DNA of 64,000 nt from Camellia lanceoleosa (Eukaryota > Streptophyta > Magnoliopsida > Ericales > Theaceae). Both the position numbers and the translations under genes were made by a program. The notes below the pieces were generated by a model. The model was given only the letters and a program-made list of their open reading frames with translations, did not search any database and was not told the origin of the DNA. Each line of letters opens with the position of its first letter. Within the stretch, counting starts at the first letter, position 1. Positions 33,830-46,900 of this stretch are shown here, piece after piece. The stretch covers positions 153,332,246 to 153,396,245 of the forward strand of contig CM045763.1 in the NCBI GenBank assembly GCA_025200525.1, given 5' to 3'.

Positions 33830-34185
33830 AGGCTAGCTAGTTGGCTTGGGTCGAGGGCCAAGCTCGGTTAAGCGATGGCCTTGCCCTCAACCGGGTTGGT
33901 TCTTCACCGCGCTTCAAAGTCAGGCGGGATTTGCCTAGACAATTGAATGGCGCTCTAACTAGGCTAGCTAGTTGACTTGGGCTGAGAGCCGAGCTCGATT
34001 AGGCAATGGCTTTGCCTTCAACCAAGCTAGGTTCTTCAACGTGCTTCAAAGCCAGGCGGGATATGCCTTGATAAATGAATGGCACTTTGACTAGGCTAAA
34101 AGCTTCGGCCGAGCTCCAAAGTTGGGTGAAATTTGCCTTGACGAGTGCATGTAGCTTGACCGGGTTCGAAGTAGCTAGCTAGGCA
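33830..34185 (+). repeat. Tandem repeat, unit about 131 bp, 2.7 copies
   Basis: Unit 1 (33830-33960) and unit 2 (33961-34092) both start AGGCTAGCTAGTTG and include CTTCAAAG(T/C)CAGGCGGGAT. A shorter, diverged third copy runs to about 34185. The unit includes AAGCTCGGTTAAG-type words like those of the gypsy LTRs. It directly precedes the LTR-like segment at 34230 and is probably its U3 part. Confidence 0.75.
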
Positions 34186-34229
34186 TCTTAGCTCTAGTCT
34201 GGTTGGGGATAGCATGGTCCCAAAGGTTG

Positions 34230-35035
34230 GTCGGCATCAAACCGCGCTATAGATAGCTTGACAGGAATATACTATGTGGCCTAATTGGAATGCTGGAAAG
34301 AAAACCCGCCAGTCGTACGCATCAATACCGTTTGAATGTTTTAGACAATGTTGTTTGACAGAATTGACGCGCACACGTGTAAGGCAAAGAGAGAATAGTA
34401 CATCCACGCGTCCAAGAAAGGACGACCGAGGTAGCGCACGCACAAACTATAGAAACGCTGCAGCACCTCCATGCAAAAAGTTTGCAATCTCTTACACTAA
34501 GTGATTCTTGTCTCATTTCTTCTCTCTAAGGGTGCTAACTTGATTGTCGGAGGAGTTTTCCAGCAACACACCCGTCGGGTAGCTCACTGTCACTATTCTA
34601 TCCACGCGTCCAAGAAAGGACAACCAAGGTAGCACACGCACAAACTATATAAACGCTGCAGCACCTCCATGCAAAAAGTTTGCAATCTCTTACACTAAGT
34701 GATCCTTGTCTCATTTCTTCTCTCTAAGGGTAGCTCACTGTCACTATTCTATCCACGCGTCCAAGAAAGGACGACCGAGGTAGCACACGCACAAACTATA
34801 TAAACGTTGCAGCACCTCCATGCAAAAAGTTTGCAATCTCTTACACTAAGTGATCCTTGTCTCATTTCTTCTCTCTAAGGGTGCTAACTTGATTGTCGGA
34901 GGAGTTTTCCAGCAACACACCCGTCGGGTAGCTCACTGTCACTGTGTTTTCAGGTTATACAGCACCAATCGGAGTAACGCAGAGCTTGGTCGCAAGGAGT
35001 ACAGAAGCAAAGAATATTTGTTCACCACACAATAT
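34230..35035 (+). repeat. LTR fragment with a triplicated TATA/leader segment
   Basis: The 3' part carries CTAACTTGATTGTCGGAGG, CAACACACCCGTCGGGTAGC and CAGGTTATACAGCACC, in the order typical of Tat-like U5 regions (compare 2565-2650). Upstream of that the segment starting TCCACGCGTCCAAGAAAGG is present three times: 34403-34600, 34601-34751 and 34752 to about 34945. Copies 2 and 3 contain AAACTATATAAACG, a good TATA box; copy 1 has CTATAGAAACG. Copy 2 lacks about 47 bp of the U5-like part. LTR ends are not resolved. Confidence 0.65.
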
Positions 35036-35939
35036 CATTAATCATAATGCTTCTGTAAGTAAAAGACCATATAAAGATATTCACTTTGAAAGGCACAAAC
35101 ACTTTCCAAATTTTGTTTATGAAATGGAAAAGAAAGGTCATTAGGCTTATAATAAGTTTACCAAAAAAGGAGTTACATGAAAAGATACTAGAAGAATGAA
35201 TGAGCCAAACTCACTTATCAATTAGATTTGGAGATAAAGAAAAGCCCTCAACCAAAGACAAGATTCTTTGAGCCTCCTCTTCCGGAATTGGTTCATCATT
35301 CACGATATTCTCTTGAGAATGAGATGCATCTTTGAGCCTCCTCTTCTATCTAATTTGCACTAATGAAAGTTGGTTTGTTTTCTCCTTCATCACCAAGATT
35401 TACTTAACAAAGATCATCTAATGTGGCTTGAGCTCCTTCCTCAAATTTTGTTGGTGCAGGGTGAGTTTCATCTTCATGAATGTCTTCTGACGCCTCATGT
35501 GGTAGTCATGTTCACTAAGAACTTTCCTTCAGCTTCATGATAACCTAACCCTTTTGTCCTTCTAGGGACATGATTCCCTTGTTGAAAGGCTTTCCTCTGC
35601 AAAGATGTCAATGCAATGTCAAAGGGTGTAATTGTTCCTGTTGACACTTTCTCAAGGGTGTAATTGTTCCTGTTGACACTTTCTCAGGATCTAGACCAAC
35701 CTATACCCACATTTGTGCAACTTTTGCGTAGAAGCTAGGTTTCTTGAAACTTGAGACCTCTTCTTTTGGAATTGGTTCATCATTCACCTTTTGTTCAACA
35801 TTTTCAAGTGAAAGGAATATGATGCCTTTAGATTTTTTCACATCTTTCTACTTTATGTAATCCCTGTATAGAAATGAGCATTAGCATAATGGTGTCAACC
35901 ACAATTGTCCCCTCTTTTGTTAGTGGAGGCAATATTTGA

Positions 35940-36240
35940 TGCATTGATGGAATGTTGAAAGTACAACATAATGATTATGCATCCAAGGACGCCCAAGCAA
36001 GGCATTATAAGAGGTGTCTAAATCAATGACCAAACATTCAATATCCTCTTCAAGGTCCCCAAACTTGGTTTGTAGCTCAATCTTCCTCATAGGGTGCTGC
36101 TAATTTTGATTGAATCCCTGAATCATGAAATGACTTGGGTGAAGGTGTGAAAGTCCTAACAAGCTTAAGGCCCTTCTTGGTAAGAGATTCACTGTGGACC
36201 CTCCATCGAGCATAACTCAAGAAATCTTCACATCATGGAT
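35940..36240 (-). pseudogene. Retropepsin (aspartic protease) relic
   Basis: Minus-strand frames give VMLDGGSTVNLLP (active-site Asp-Gly-Gly in place of Asp-Thr/Ser-Gly, as in many plant gypsy elements), then IQGFNQN and IECLVIDLDTSYNALLGRPW, followed by FHQCIKYC. The flap and the second LLGRPW motif are in the right order. Frame changes break it several times. Confidence 0.72.
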
Positions 36241-37464
36241 AAGCCCAGTGATAAACAAAGGGCAATTATAGTCCGTCACTATTTCCAAATGTAACCATGG
36301 CCATGCATGAAGCTATTTTCCCTTGACCTTTTTCCTTAACCTCTATGGAAGTCTTCTGACTTTGACAAGGCATATATTAAAGATCACTGAAGTTCCAAAG
36401 ACATTTTCAATGCATCACATAAGCTCAATAGTGCTGGAATTTTCTTAAGTTGAGCTAGTACATCATATTTCACTTGCTTTTCCTCTAATGATACTTGTTG
36501 GACTTCTTTTTGGGCTACTGATGTTTGAGGGTCCTGTAGATTTTGCGGTCTCCTCTGGTATGAGAGATAAGTTTGACATACATCAAAAATGGCTTTTCCA
36601 TTGTCTTTACCTTCTTTTGCCTCATCACTTATCCAGACCATGTTCACCGATCCAACTGAAGATTGATCATCATCCTCAGTCATGTTCCATCTTCCTGAAG
36701 CTACATTCTTGTTGCATTTCTTAAAGCAGTGTTTGGGACGAGATTTGGAAAGAGAAAGAAAAAAGGGTGGTGAAATGTGAATAAAATATACTCACATTTT
36801 ACCTAATTTCACATACCTTTTCCCTTTCCCTATTCCTCTTACATATTCTAGAATATTTTGATAGTATGTTGGTGGTATTAAAGAATATTCCAAAGAATTT
36901 TCTTTGTTTCTTGGAGACTTCTACCATGTGGGGGTCAGAGTATGTTTTAGGACTTCTTGTGTACATTCTGGTGAAGACAATGTATGCTCAAGAGAATCAA
37001 GTATAAAAATAGGAGATGCGATGCTATCTCCTTCCTTAGCCTCTAAACAAACTACAATTTTCTTCATCATCACTTATCATTTTCTCTTCCTTCCTCTTAT
37101 CAAAATATGCCTGCAACTCCAAATATTGTAGTTTTGGAGACAGGAATTCCTGAAGTGTAACTGGGATGAGGGGGAACTACTCTATTTGTTCATTACAAAC
37201 CAATTTCTCTCCCTTTTTTCCCTTCTTTTGGCCCTGTTTTTCCCCTTGCTTTTGCTTACTTTAGGCCTTTTCTTCTTCTTGGAATCTTTCGGTTTCTGTT
37301 ATCCTATGGAAGTAAATTGAAACTTTAACTTTCAACATGACATTTCGTCTTTCCATGCCTTTTGGTTCATAAACAACCCATTCATTTTTATTATCATTAT
37401 TGACAGTGACTAGGTTAGTAGATGCCTTCTCTTGTGAAGGGAGCTGCCACTAGGAGCTTGTGCA

Positions 37465-38109
37465 CTATGAAGCATGGGCGCGGGTATGGATAGTGATACG
37501 GGTACGTTACGAGTACGCCGATACAACAAGACTTAAAAAAAATAGGATGTGGGTACGACTAGGGTACGTCAATAAATTATTTATTTTTTTTAATTTATAG
37601 TTTGAGATTCAATCTACAAATCAAAGTTCAATACCAAAACTAAAAGAAAAAATTACAAAACCAAAAGAGAAATCATAATTCAATACCAAAGTAAAGTCTA
37701 TAAACTGTTTTAATGTCATTAAATAGGAGAAATTACAAAAAAAGTTTCATTCCAAAAGCAAGCTAAGCAAAATTTGAAAATAAAATTTCAATTTTCACTT
37801 CCATCAATTTCATCATTAAATAATACATCTTTCATCTCTGGCGCATCAAGTTAAGAATTTGTAATTTCAAGTAAATCAAATTTCTCTAATAAATTAAACT
37901 TATCTCCACTAATGTCCCATAACTTGGTGTACCCTCAATGTACCCATCTCATAACCATGAAGTACCCACGGAGTACCCAACTATCAAAGAATGTATAAGA
38001 AGTACCCGATATGTATATCGAGTACCCGGTACGCATGCAACCCTATCAATATGAGTACCAGTACCCGATATGAGTACGACAACCTTTTTGGAGTACCCGT
38101 TCTTCACAG
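37465..38109. mobile_element. hAT-type non-autonomous element, 645 bp
   Basis: Flanked by an 8 bp duplication CTTGTGCA (37457-37464 and 38110-38117). Ends: CTATGAAGCATGGGCGCGGG at left, CTGTGAAGAACGGG read from the right. The outer parts are rich in GGTACG and GAGTACCC words in opposite orientations; the middle is AT-rich. There is no transposase. It is inserted in the decayed gypsy gag. Confidence 0.85.
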
Positions 38110-38162
38110 CTTGTGCATGTTGCGTTCAAATGGATGCCTCTACTGCTGCGAATTGTGTCCTT

Positions 38163-38638
38163 CTAAGAAGCATGAACACGGTCACGTGACACGGCATGGA
38201 TATGAGACAGACATGCCGACATGTCAATTTTAAAAAAAATATAAGACATGACACACGGGGGACATGCATAAAATATATAATTTTATATATTTATTATATG
38301 TTATATATGTGAATATATCATTCAAAGATAATAAAAAAAATAATATGACACTAATTTCTATAAATTTATATGATTTTTGTTTTATTATTGTATCTTGAGT
38401 TGTTTTGTTCAAACTTATAATTAGTTTCACATGTGTCTAATCGATAGACACGTGTATTTAAGCAATAGACACGTGTGTCCTCTAAGTGTCTAAAGAGTAT
38501 CTGAGTCTTTAAAAAAAAAAATAGGACACGTTTTTAAGAGTGTCGGACACGTGTCGGAAAAGTGTCCAAAGAGTGTCAGTGTCCGACACGAATACGACAC
38601 GGATACGTCATCTTCTTAGAAGTGTCCATGCTTCATAG
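38163..38638. mobile_element. hAT-type non-autonomous element, 476 bp
   Basis: Flanked by the 8 bp duplication GTGTCCTT (38155-38162 and 38639-38646). Ends CTAAGAAGCATGAACAC and, from the right, CTATGAAGCATGGACAC. Inside are many GACACG and GTGTCC words in opposite orientations. It sits 53 bp from the previous element and shares its CTATGAAG ends. Confidence 0.88.
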
Positions 38639-39018
38639 GTGTCCTTTGTTGTTTAAGTACACTTCTCGTGCCAATCATCATCTTGGTTTGCAACTTTTGC
38701 ATTTTCTCCAACATAGTAGCCATTTCTCGTAAGGCCGCCTCCTTTTCTTTAAGACACGTTGGCCATGTTGGGATTGCAAGTTTCGGCCATCTCCACCTTC
38801 AACGTCATTACTACAATGACTTTGGTGATGCCTTTCAAATCATCATTTTCAATGTTGGTTAAAGCAGATGAATTGGATGAGACAAAAGCATCCTTTTCAT
38901 GCAAAAAATGATCTATCCTTACAACTTTACTTATACTTCAAGCATCTAACTGTGATGCCATGTCCTGAGCCTTGGCACGGGCCATAGATATTGTCACTGG
39001 TCCTTTTCTTGCAAACTA

Positions 39019-39300
39019 CTCCCTCTGTCCCAAAATAATAGTCCCTTTTGGGGAATCTAACTTTTTTTGGTAGTACAATAATTGCACTTTAAAAATATTA
39101 AATTTTCAAAATTACCCTTTGATAGTACTTTTTTTGGGAATATCAATTGTCATAATTGCACTTTTTGTGTTGTTAATGAATTTAAAAAAAAGGCAAAATA
39201 GGAAATTTACATTATTTTAGTCCTTGATTTTTGAAAAGGAACTAATATTTTGGGACGATGAAAAATGGAATAAGGGACTAATATTTTAGGACGAAAGGAG
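39019..39300. mobile_element. Stowaway MITE (Tc1/mariner), 282 bp
   Basis: Left end CTCCCTCTGTCCCAAAATAA, right end ATTTTAGGACGAAAGGAG (its degenerate complement), flanked by TA on both sides (39017-39018 and 39301-39302). CTCCCTCCGTCCC ends and TA duplication define Stowaway. Confidence 0.9.
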
Positions 39301-40518
39301 TATAAAGGATCTGAGTGTACCCTTTTTACTCATTGTTTGTTTTGTTGATCCATCTATTGGTGCTGACATAGATGGCGATTGGATCAAATTTGCACATTGC
39401 CCTCCGATTGTGGGCAAGAACATCTCTCATTGATAACTTTACCTAACCTTTAAAGAGGTTCAAATTTGACTTTCCAACAAAGCCTAGTTCCCCAAATCCC
39501 CTTAATGTGAAGATAGGAAATCAATTGACTTTGGTGTTCATCCCTTCCAAGAACCTTTTCAATAGCATCTATAACATTTGCAGCCACAAACTTTTGCTCT
39601 AGCTCCCTTGGCTTTATTCTTCCTTTGCCTTGTGTCTTGTTGAGCTGGGAACATTTGGCAATGCATCAAGCATCAAGTCAAGCCCCTATTGGCATGGAAG
39701 GAAGAATTTGCATTAGTGCGTATTGCAAATTCATATTCCTCGTGTATTTTTTATAACAGGGAGGGTTCTAAAACGTCCCAAAACTATAGGAGCTCGACGT
39801 TGTTGAAACTTCGTTGAGCCAACGAATGTTCTTCCTTTTTAGGAGTCATTGTTGACTCCTCAAAAATGATCAAATGGGTAAGGAAATTCCAAAAAGCCAA
39901 ATTTTGTGCTTTTACCATAACCTTTGGTTCAAAGGCTGGCATTAGCTTAGCATGGTTAGGGGTTTGGGTCATCACCCTTCTTCCGATGGCTTTAATTATG
40001 GCCCAATATTCAGCAGAAGCATTCATTTGAGCAGACTCCGCAATCTTAATGAAATTTTCAGCCATTCTGAGTAGCTGGGCCACAACATTTTGTGCTATAC
40101 CCATAGAAGTTACTACAAGGGCCATAGTTGCATGCAGTGCGCCTCCTTTGCTTGAACCAAGAAATTCTAGGTTCGAGCTAAGCATTCACATAGTCCTCAG
40201 AGGACTCGAGACTTTTAGCCCTTCGGAAAAGAGTACTCTTCATAGCACAAGCTACCCTTGGGACAGCTTAGAGCATTCGCTCTAGAGACCCTTGGGTAAT
40301 AGGCATAGGAAAAAGAAGCGCATCTTTCCATGATCTTGCTTTCTCTGTCCCAAGTGTTGACCTCTTTGACAATCACTTCAACATTCCTATATCAAGAAAA
40401 CACGTCAATGACTTAAAGTGAAATAAACAAATAAAATCCGTGCTTCAAAAGATAGGAGTGGACAAACAAGTCCCACTAGGCATCCCAAAAATTTCTAGAC
40501 TCAAATTTCGAAACGTGA

Positions 40519-41290
40519 AATGTTTAACACATTTCAAAACTCATGTTACAAACATCCATTGTTTAGTTTTTAGACTAAACAGTGTTGTGACTATTTCATA
40601 GCAGGTTCCGATTTTCAAACTGGATTCCAGATCATTAATTATGCACTTTAAACAAGTGAACCCTCCAATTAATGAAGAACAAAAAAAAAAATTAACAAAG
40701 GAGAATTTAAGCAAAAAAATTGTTTTATTAAAGTTTTGGCAATTTAAAAACCCTTAATACACAAAGCACAATCATTGAATTTGGAACCCTTTACACATAA
40801 CTTGTCATTGTACTGTGTGTTGGGGTGTTGAGTGTTGAATGTTTGTTGCTCCTCACAACTCCCTAGCCTATAACTTTCTCTCAACTCTCACCTTTCGAAT
40901 TTTTAACACATTTCAAAATTCATGTCACAAACATCCATTGTATAGTTTTTAGATTAAACAACAAAACAGTGTTGATTATTTGACAGCAGGTTCCTATTTC
41001 GATCTAGATTCAAGATCGTTAATTACACACTTTAAACAAGTGAAACCTCCAATTAATGAAGAGAAAAATTAATATAGGAGAATTTAAGCAGAAGAATTGT
41101 TTTATTAAAGTTTTGGGATTCAAAAACCCTTAAATACATAAAGTACAATTACTAGGTTTAGAACCCTTTACCTACAACTTGCAATCGTAGTGTGTGTTAA
41201 GGTGTCGAGTGAATGTATGTGCTCCTCACAATTCCGTAGCCTCTTAACTCTCTCAACTCTCAATTTTTGAACTCTCTCAGTCTCTCTTTT
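40519..41290. repeat. Tandem duplication, unit about 390 bp
   Basis: The segment starting TTTAACACATTTCAAAA at 40519 recurs at about 40909, followed in both by CATGT(T/C)ACAAACATCCATTG, CAATTAATGAAGA, GGAGAATTTAAGCA and TTGTTTTATTAAAGTTTTGG, with small differences. It lies just right of the antisense gag and could belong to the 5' leader or LTR of that element; no primer site was found. Confidence 0.75.
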
Positions 41291-43920
41291 CTTTTTAATC
41301 CTCTTTATGTTTCTTGCTTTCTGATCATCTTTCTGCTTCTCACTTTCTAATCCCTTCTCCTGTGTGATGGTCCTCAAATTTATAGAGGGTCATCTACACA
41401 ATGAGTCTCATCTTCAATTTAAATTTCAAACTTTATGATAACATCGTTTGAATTTAAGTGTAATGTTATCGTATAAAATTTGATTAACCATACATCTAAT
41501 TAACCATATTGATCTTCTAAATTTCATTCCCTACAGCTTCCTTCTTGTAGGCTCGTTCAACTTCTATTGGAGGGGCAAAGGATCCAAAAACAGATTGGCA
41601 ACAAGGAATCCATTGAAAGACCAAAGCATTGGTTGCTTCCACTTGTGGTCTTCTTTTACACACCAACCACGCCCCTTTCCCCTTTCTCCGATCATAAAGG
41701 TCAATGCAATAGGTGTGGAATGATCTACTCTACACAGGTTAGGGTTTACAGAGCTAGGGCTGATTGTACATGTCATCCTTTGATTGTATCCATTGTCTTG
41801 TAGACTCACATCACTTAAGTTGTATTGGCTTAAAGTTCCTGCATAACATCATTTAAATGTGATATTATTGTATCTCAACTGATCATACTGATCAATTTAG
41901 GGTTGGTTTCCTACAGCCATTTCATCTTTATGTGCCATCGTCTGATTGAATGTATTGTCTTCTAAACTATATAGACTCCACGTGTCACTTGTATAGGTTC
42001 AAAAACTTTGAATCTTAGGGCCTCATCCCATTGTACCTAGAACCTTAACACAAATTCGGTTGAAATTTATGTACCCAACAGACCCCCTATTTCTTTGGAC
42101 CTATACACACCAAAATTGAACCCTACCTTTTCTTCTTTGAGCACCCACCATAATCCCCACTCTACCCTCCCTTTCTTTAGCCCCCCCACCTTTGCAACCC
42201 TCTTCCTCTGGTAGGCTCCCACCACATCACTGACCACCGTCCACCGGCTTAGAGGGTGAAGATGAGCATGCTGCGGTGATCGCGAAGGGGTCGCAAGGGT
42301 AAGTGAGTGGTAAGAAGGGGCTAAGTAAGGAGGAGTTGGGTCTGTGCAAAAGGGAAGGGACTAGAGAGGCTGGAGAAGGGTGAGATGGCTGGGGAGGGGT
42401 TGGGTGGTGGCAGCAAGAGCTGGAAATGGCTAAGAGAGGGCAGCCTTAGCTGCTAGTGGTGGCTAGAGTTGGTGGTTGGGGTAGGGTTAAGGTTAGTGTT
42501 TGGGACGCTTAGGGATGAGCTCAAAAATGAAATTTTATTATAGAGTAAAATTGTAATAATTTTTTTTTTTGGATGGGGGTCTAAAGGATTAGTGTGGGGG
42601 CATTTAGCAGCACCCAATTAAAATATTTCATGTTGAATCAAAATAACTAGGCTATAGGCCTTCAAATATTGCCATAATTTGGATTAGCTAGAGAATATTA
42701 GGAATGTTGCTACAATTCGAGCAATCTCCATCTCTCTCTCTCTAACCCACTCCACTCCAACTATGCTTTGTTTTCTTTGTCTCTCTATCTCTCTTACAAG
42801 GAAGACCATTTGGCTGCTTCCTTTCCCTTTTCTCCATTTTATCAAATAGACTATGATCTATTTATTTGTTTTATTCTCTTCTTTTGTGTCTCCTAGAGAC
42901 TCATTTTTTTCCCTCTATATGTTGTGTCTCTTTTTTATTGCAATTATACAATAAAATATAGAGCTATTGTTCAACCATTTTTTATATGTATTTTGTTTTC
43001 TGTTTTTTTAGTGCATCCTTTTTGCATTACATGGCTCATCTTAAGAAGCAGACATTGAGTAGACATATCATGTGGAACACCTATGTCAAACATGACACTA
43101 CTAAAAGCGTGCAAAGTGTCTTAATTAAAAATTGAAATTTATAATATTAGACACTTTTACGACACTTCTACCTTTCAAACATAAGTTATGAGATGAATCT
43201 CTTCATAGTCACTATTTTGTATTCGTTGGGATGCAACTTCTGCATTCTAAATATGTTTTGAAATATTTGATGGATAAATAAATCGCATGTAATTCAATGT
43301 TCGACAATTGTTTTGCATTCTTTAAAATGAAATTGTTAAGGGAATGATATCTTAACGTTTTCAGTTATGAAATATGCACCTTTCTAATTTTAATTAGTGT
43401 CATGTTGCTTCTTTTTTTTTTTCCCTCCTTTTTCTTTTTCTTTACTTTTTTTAACCTTCAATAAACTATTCACATATTTGATACATAATTGACATATAAT
43501 AAATTTATAAAAATCTAAATTTTTAACGTGTCCCAAACATATCATGCCCTACATTTTTTTTTGAATCGTCGTGTCAGCATGTCCGTGTTTGTGCTTACTT
43601 AGAAGGTATCCAAAATACATAGGTCCTCTATTTACTACCGCCGCAGAATCCAACTACTAAGAATATCATGCAAACCTTTATGTATAAGATTAGTAATAAA
43701 TCAGCTCAATGTACGGTTGCAAGAGAATGGGAAAATTCAACCAAGTGAAGTTAACAGATTGAAACATCTCATTAGAGGTCTCATGACAAAGAGTCCCAAT
43801 CAAAGATAATGTATGAAGCTTCTCCGTTTGTGAGAAACAAAGAAGTAAGGAACTTATCCAAATGGGAAGGAAGGAAGGAAGGAAGGTGGTGAAGACAATA
43901 TGGGAACCAGAACAGTTTAC
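41291..43920. other. Intergenic DNA downstream of the BPM gene
   Basis: No gene. Two related segments (about 41430-41535 and 41835-41925), each ending in a CCTACAGC word, look like a diverged duplication. 42600-42800 resembles the reverse complement of about 46980-47220 (ACAATTC(G/A)AGCA, ACTATGCTT). The last exon of the BPM gene would be expected here but was not found. A GGAA microsatellite lies at 43864-43886. Confidence 0.45.
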
Positions 43921-46900
43921 CTGCAAGGTTTTCAGCAGCAAATCTTAGGCACACTGCCTTCAATTCTGTGGCATGAAAACGGTCGGTCAAAGCTAGCACT
44001 TTTGCTACAGAATTTACGGATATGTACTTGCACAGATGCGATTCACACAAGTGTCTTAGTCTTCCCAAATCATACTTATCAGCAGCAGCTAACAATTTTG
44101 CTGTTAATGTGTCACATATAGAGGATGTCGATGATGAACTAGAAGCTACCAACTCATCCTCAACAAGAGCATCTCTGTATATAAAGTGCAGCATTGCCTG
44201 TCACAGAATAAAATTTTAGGACAACTGCTCAAAAATAGCAGAACCTCTTATTGGAAAAACAAAACAAAAGTGATAGCAGTACTAAGGGGCTGTTTGTTGC
44301 AGCTTCTATGAGCTGATTATAGCTTATTTTGATTTGGGAGTCTGTACCAAGCTGTTTGGTCCAGTTTCTGCTTATAACTTGTAAGGCAGAAATAGCTTAA
44401 ATAAATTGAAAAAAACTAATTATTTAGAAGCTAGGAAAGGGGTGCTTTTAGCTTCTGTTTTCTGATTATCAGCTTTTAGCTTAAAGAAAGTATACCAAAC
44501 AGGGCCTAAAGTGCACAATACAACTAGAAAACCAAGAAGATGATCCACTGCTTTAATGGAACAAAAAGAAAAATGACAATGAGCAAAGCTCTCACCTTAA
44601 AAACCTTGGGTTCCATATCTGTAATTGCAACCTCCTGTGTATCACCTTCTAACCCATCAATCAATTCAGACCGAAACACTGGGGATCGAGCAGCCAATAC
44701 CAACTTATGAGCATTAAACTTTTCTCCCGCCACATTGAAAATAACATCTGAACCATCGATATTTTCCAGCAGTGTACCAAAATGTGCTCCAATATCAGAA
44801 TCTGGGACCTGAATTGAGTGCAACCTTGGACAGTCTATTGCAGAAACCACAACTCCAACAGTACAATTGATTTTCAAGCAATCGTCTTTAAGATAATCTG
44901 AAGTTTCAAGCAACGCTCTTCGGAAAAAACGCTTATATCCCCTGTATAATAGCAAGATTAGAACAAACAAGTGTCTTCAAGATACAAATAAGATTGAAGA
45001 TGAAGGGGAGAAAATGGTAAACTGGATGAAACTTTTTTGCTTGTTTATTCTACTTGTAGTATAAATAATCAATTGTTCCACACATAAAATTAGCCAATTC
45101 GAACAGAACAGGTTGGGAGACCCGCAGGTGAGGCAAAAGAATTGAAGCAATATAATTATATAATATAACTATATAAATAACAATAAAAAGTACAGGAAAG
45201 GTAAGTAGACCAGAGATGGTGAGAACAACCATAAATTCTTTTTTTCTACCTCAGTAGTCTGGATACATTCGTTTATCTAGGCCCCAATGTTGACAATGTT
45301 GCTCAATCTTCTGTAGATACTACAATCCAACTCCCTGGGAATATATCTAAATAACTACGTCACCCACCTTGAAGCATTTCTAGAAGTTCATTCTCGCACT
45401 CTAATATACATATTCTCGCAAGTGTTACCAGAAAATGTTAATACCTTAGCGAATTACGCTTTATAAAGTACGTTCCACAATATGGCACACTTTTGTTCCA
45501 AAACGTAAAATTTGGCAATCCAAAGTGATCCTAAAAGTTGTTCCAATATATCTCCTTTAGGTTCCTTGGGAGGATAAAAAATAGAGTATAATGACCTAAA
45601 ATTTAAGGTGAGTGCCATTTTAACATGACAACATCAAAACAAAGTGATAATATAATGTTCATAAAAATGTGTTACCATATGATTAGTTTGGGCAAAAAAT
45701 AAATAAATAACACTAATAAAATAATAATATTATCGGATGTCTAATTGTTAAAAAATTCTCCAGATTAAAAATATCTTAAATTCTTACATTGTAAACTATA
45801 CAAGCCTACCTCTATCATATCACAATTTAAAGCATGTAACGTACCACATTCCCGTTCCATGTACCGGAATGATCCACATTCTAGGTAACATAGTCGCACT
45901 CTAATATGAATATCAAGAGGATGGACATACCAATGCTTACGGATGTTTTGGAGTATGTGTCAGAAAGAAATGATGAATATATTGACTTGGATTCAGTTGT
46001 TGAAGAATCAGATTTTTTTACCAGCATTGAAGAGCCAGATTATGAATTTGGTATTCTTTTCAAGGATGATGGGGACAATAACCAATGAGGTGACAGTAAA
46101 CAGAACATTGACAGATAACATCCACAAAAAGTGAATTGCAATGAAGTCCTTGATTTTGAACTATGTCACAAGGAATCTGATTTAAATGAGCCTAAACTTT
46201 TTAATCAAGGTTGTCAAATTCAAGATCCCACATCGGATAGTTGGAGGGATCCCACATCGGATAGTTGGAAGGAAACAATGTATAATAATTTTTATATGAA
46301 TAAACATTTACTAAAAGTAGACACAAAATAAACATAAATTACACTTAAAAGAAGTGCAAATATGTGAAAATTATAATACACCATGTAAATATGAACATTA
46401 CTCCCTCCGTTCCATAATATTAGTCTTTTTTCGGAAGGACATCTTATTAATGTATTCAAATTAAAAATACAAGACATTAGTTTCTCAAATTGTCCCTATA
46501 TTCCCACCCTTAAATATATTCTTAATCATTTATGAGGAATAGTTTTGGAAATTTGTAAAATTTTATGCTTTTGACTTTTGAAAGAGGACTAACATTTTGA
46601 AACATTCCAAATTAAAAAGGACTAACAATGTGGGATGGAAAGAGTAAAATAACAGAAAGTTCAATAATAAAAGTTTTGCATTTCATGAAACTAAGAGAAA
46701 ATGGTAGAGAAGAAGAATTTTATAACAGAGCATTTTATACTTTCATTTAGCAGCACATAAAAGAAAAAGAAAATAGTAAATATATTAAAATTCAACAAAA
46801 GGAAAATTCAACAAAGGGAAAGCAATAAAAGAAACAGATTGGCTTATGTATCTACAAAAATCTATAGTAGATGCATTCTACATTGGTACTAAATAGAACA

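Larger units (their letters stand above)
35340..40190 (-). pseudogene. Decayed gag-protease region of a Ty3/gypsy element, minus strand
   Basis: Reading the minus strand from right to left: a possible gag start (133-codon frame 39784-40185), scattered gag-like pieces, a VTLQEFL motif near 37150, then EKQVKYDVLAQLKKIPALLSLCDAL (frame 36384-36683), the conserved segment before the protease. Next is the retropepsin (35940-36240), and near 35360-35460 a GAQATLDDL...VNLGDEGENKPTFISA linker that normally precedes reverse transcriptase. The order is correct for gypsy gag-pro, with many frameshifts and stops. RT, RNase H and integrase are absent. Two hAT-type elements and one Stowaway element are nested in it. 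Confidence 0.7.

Noticed and set aside
43050..43605. Possible member of the GAAGCATGGACAC hAT-like family
   Set aside because: AAGAAGCAGACA and, from the right, CTAAGTAAGCACAAACACGG are only weakly alike and no duplication was found.
45906..46088. Acidic 60-codon frame in BPM intron 1
   Set aside because: Short, no domain, intronic, and bordered by MITEs; nothing supports expression.
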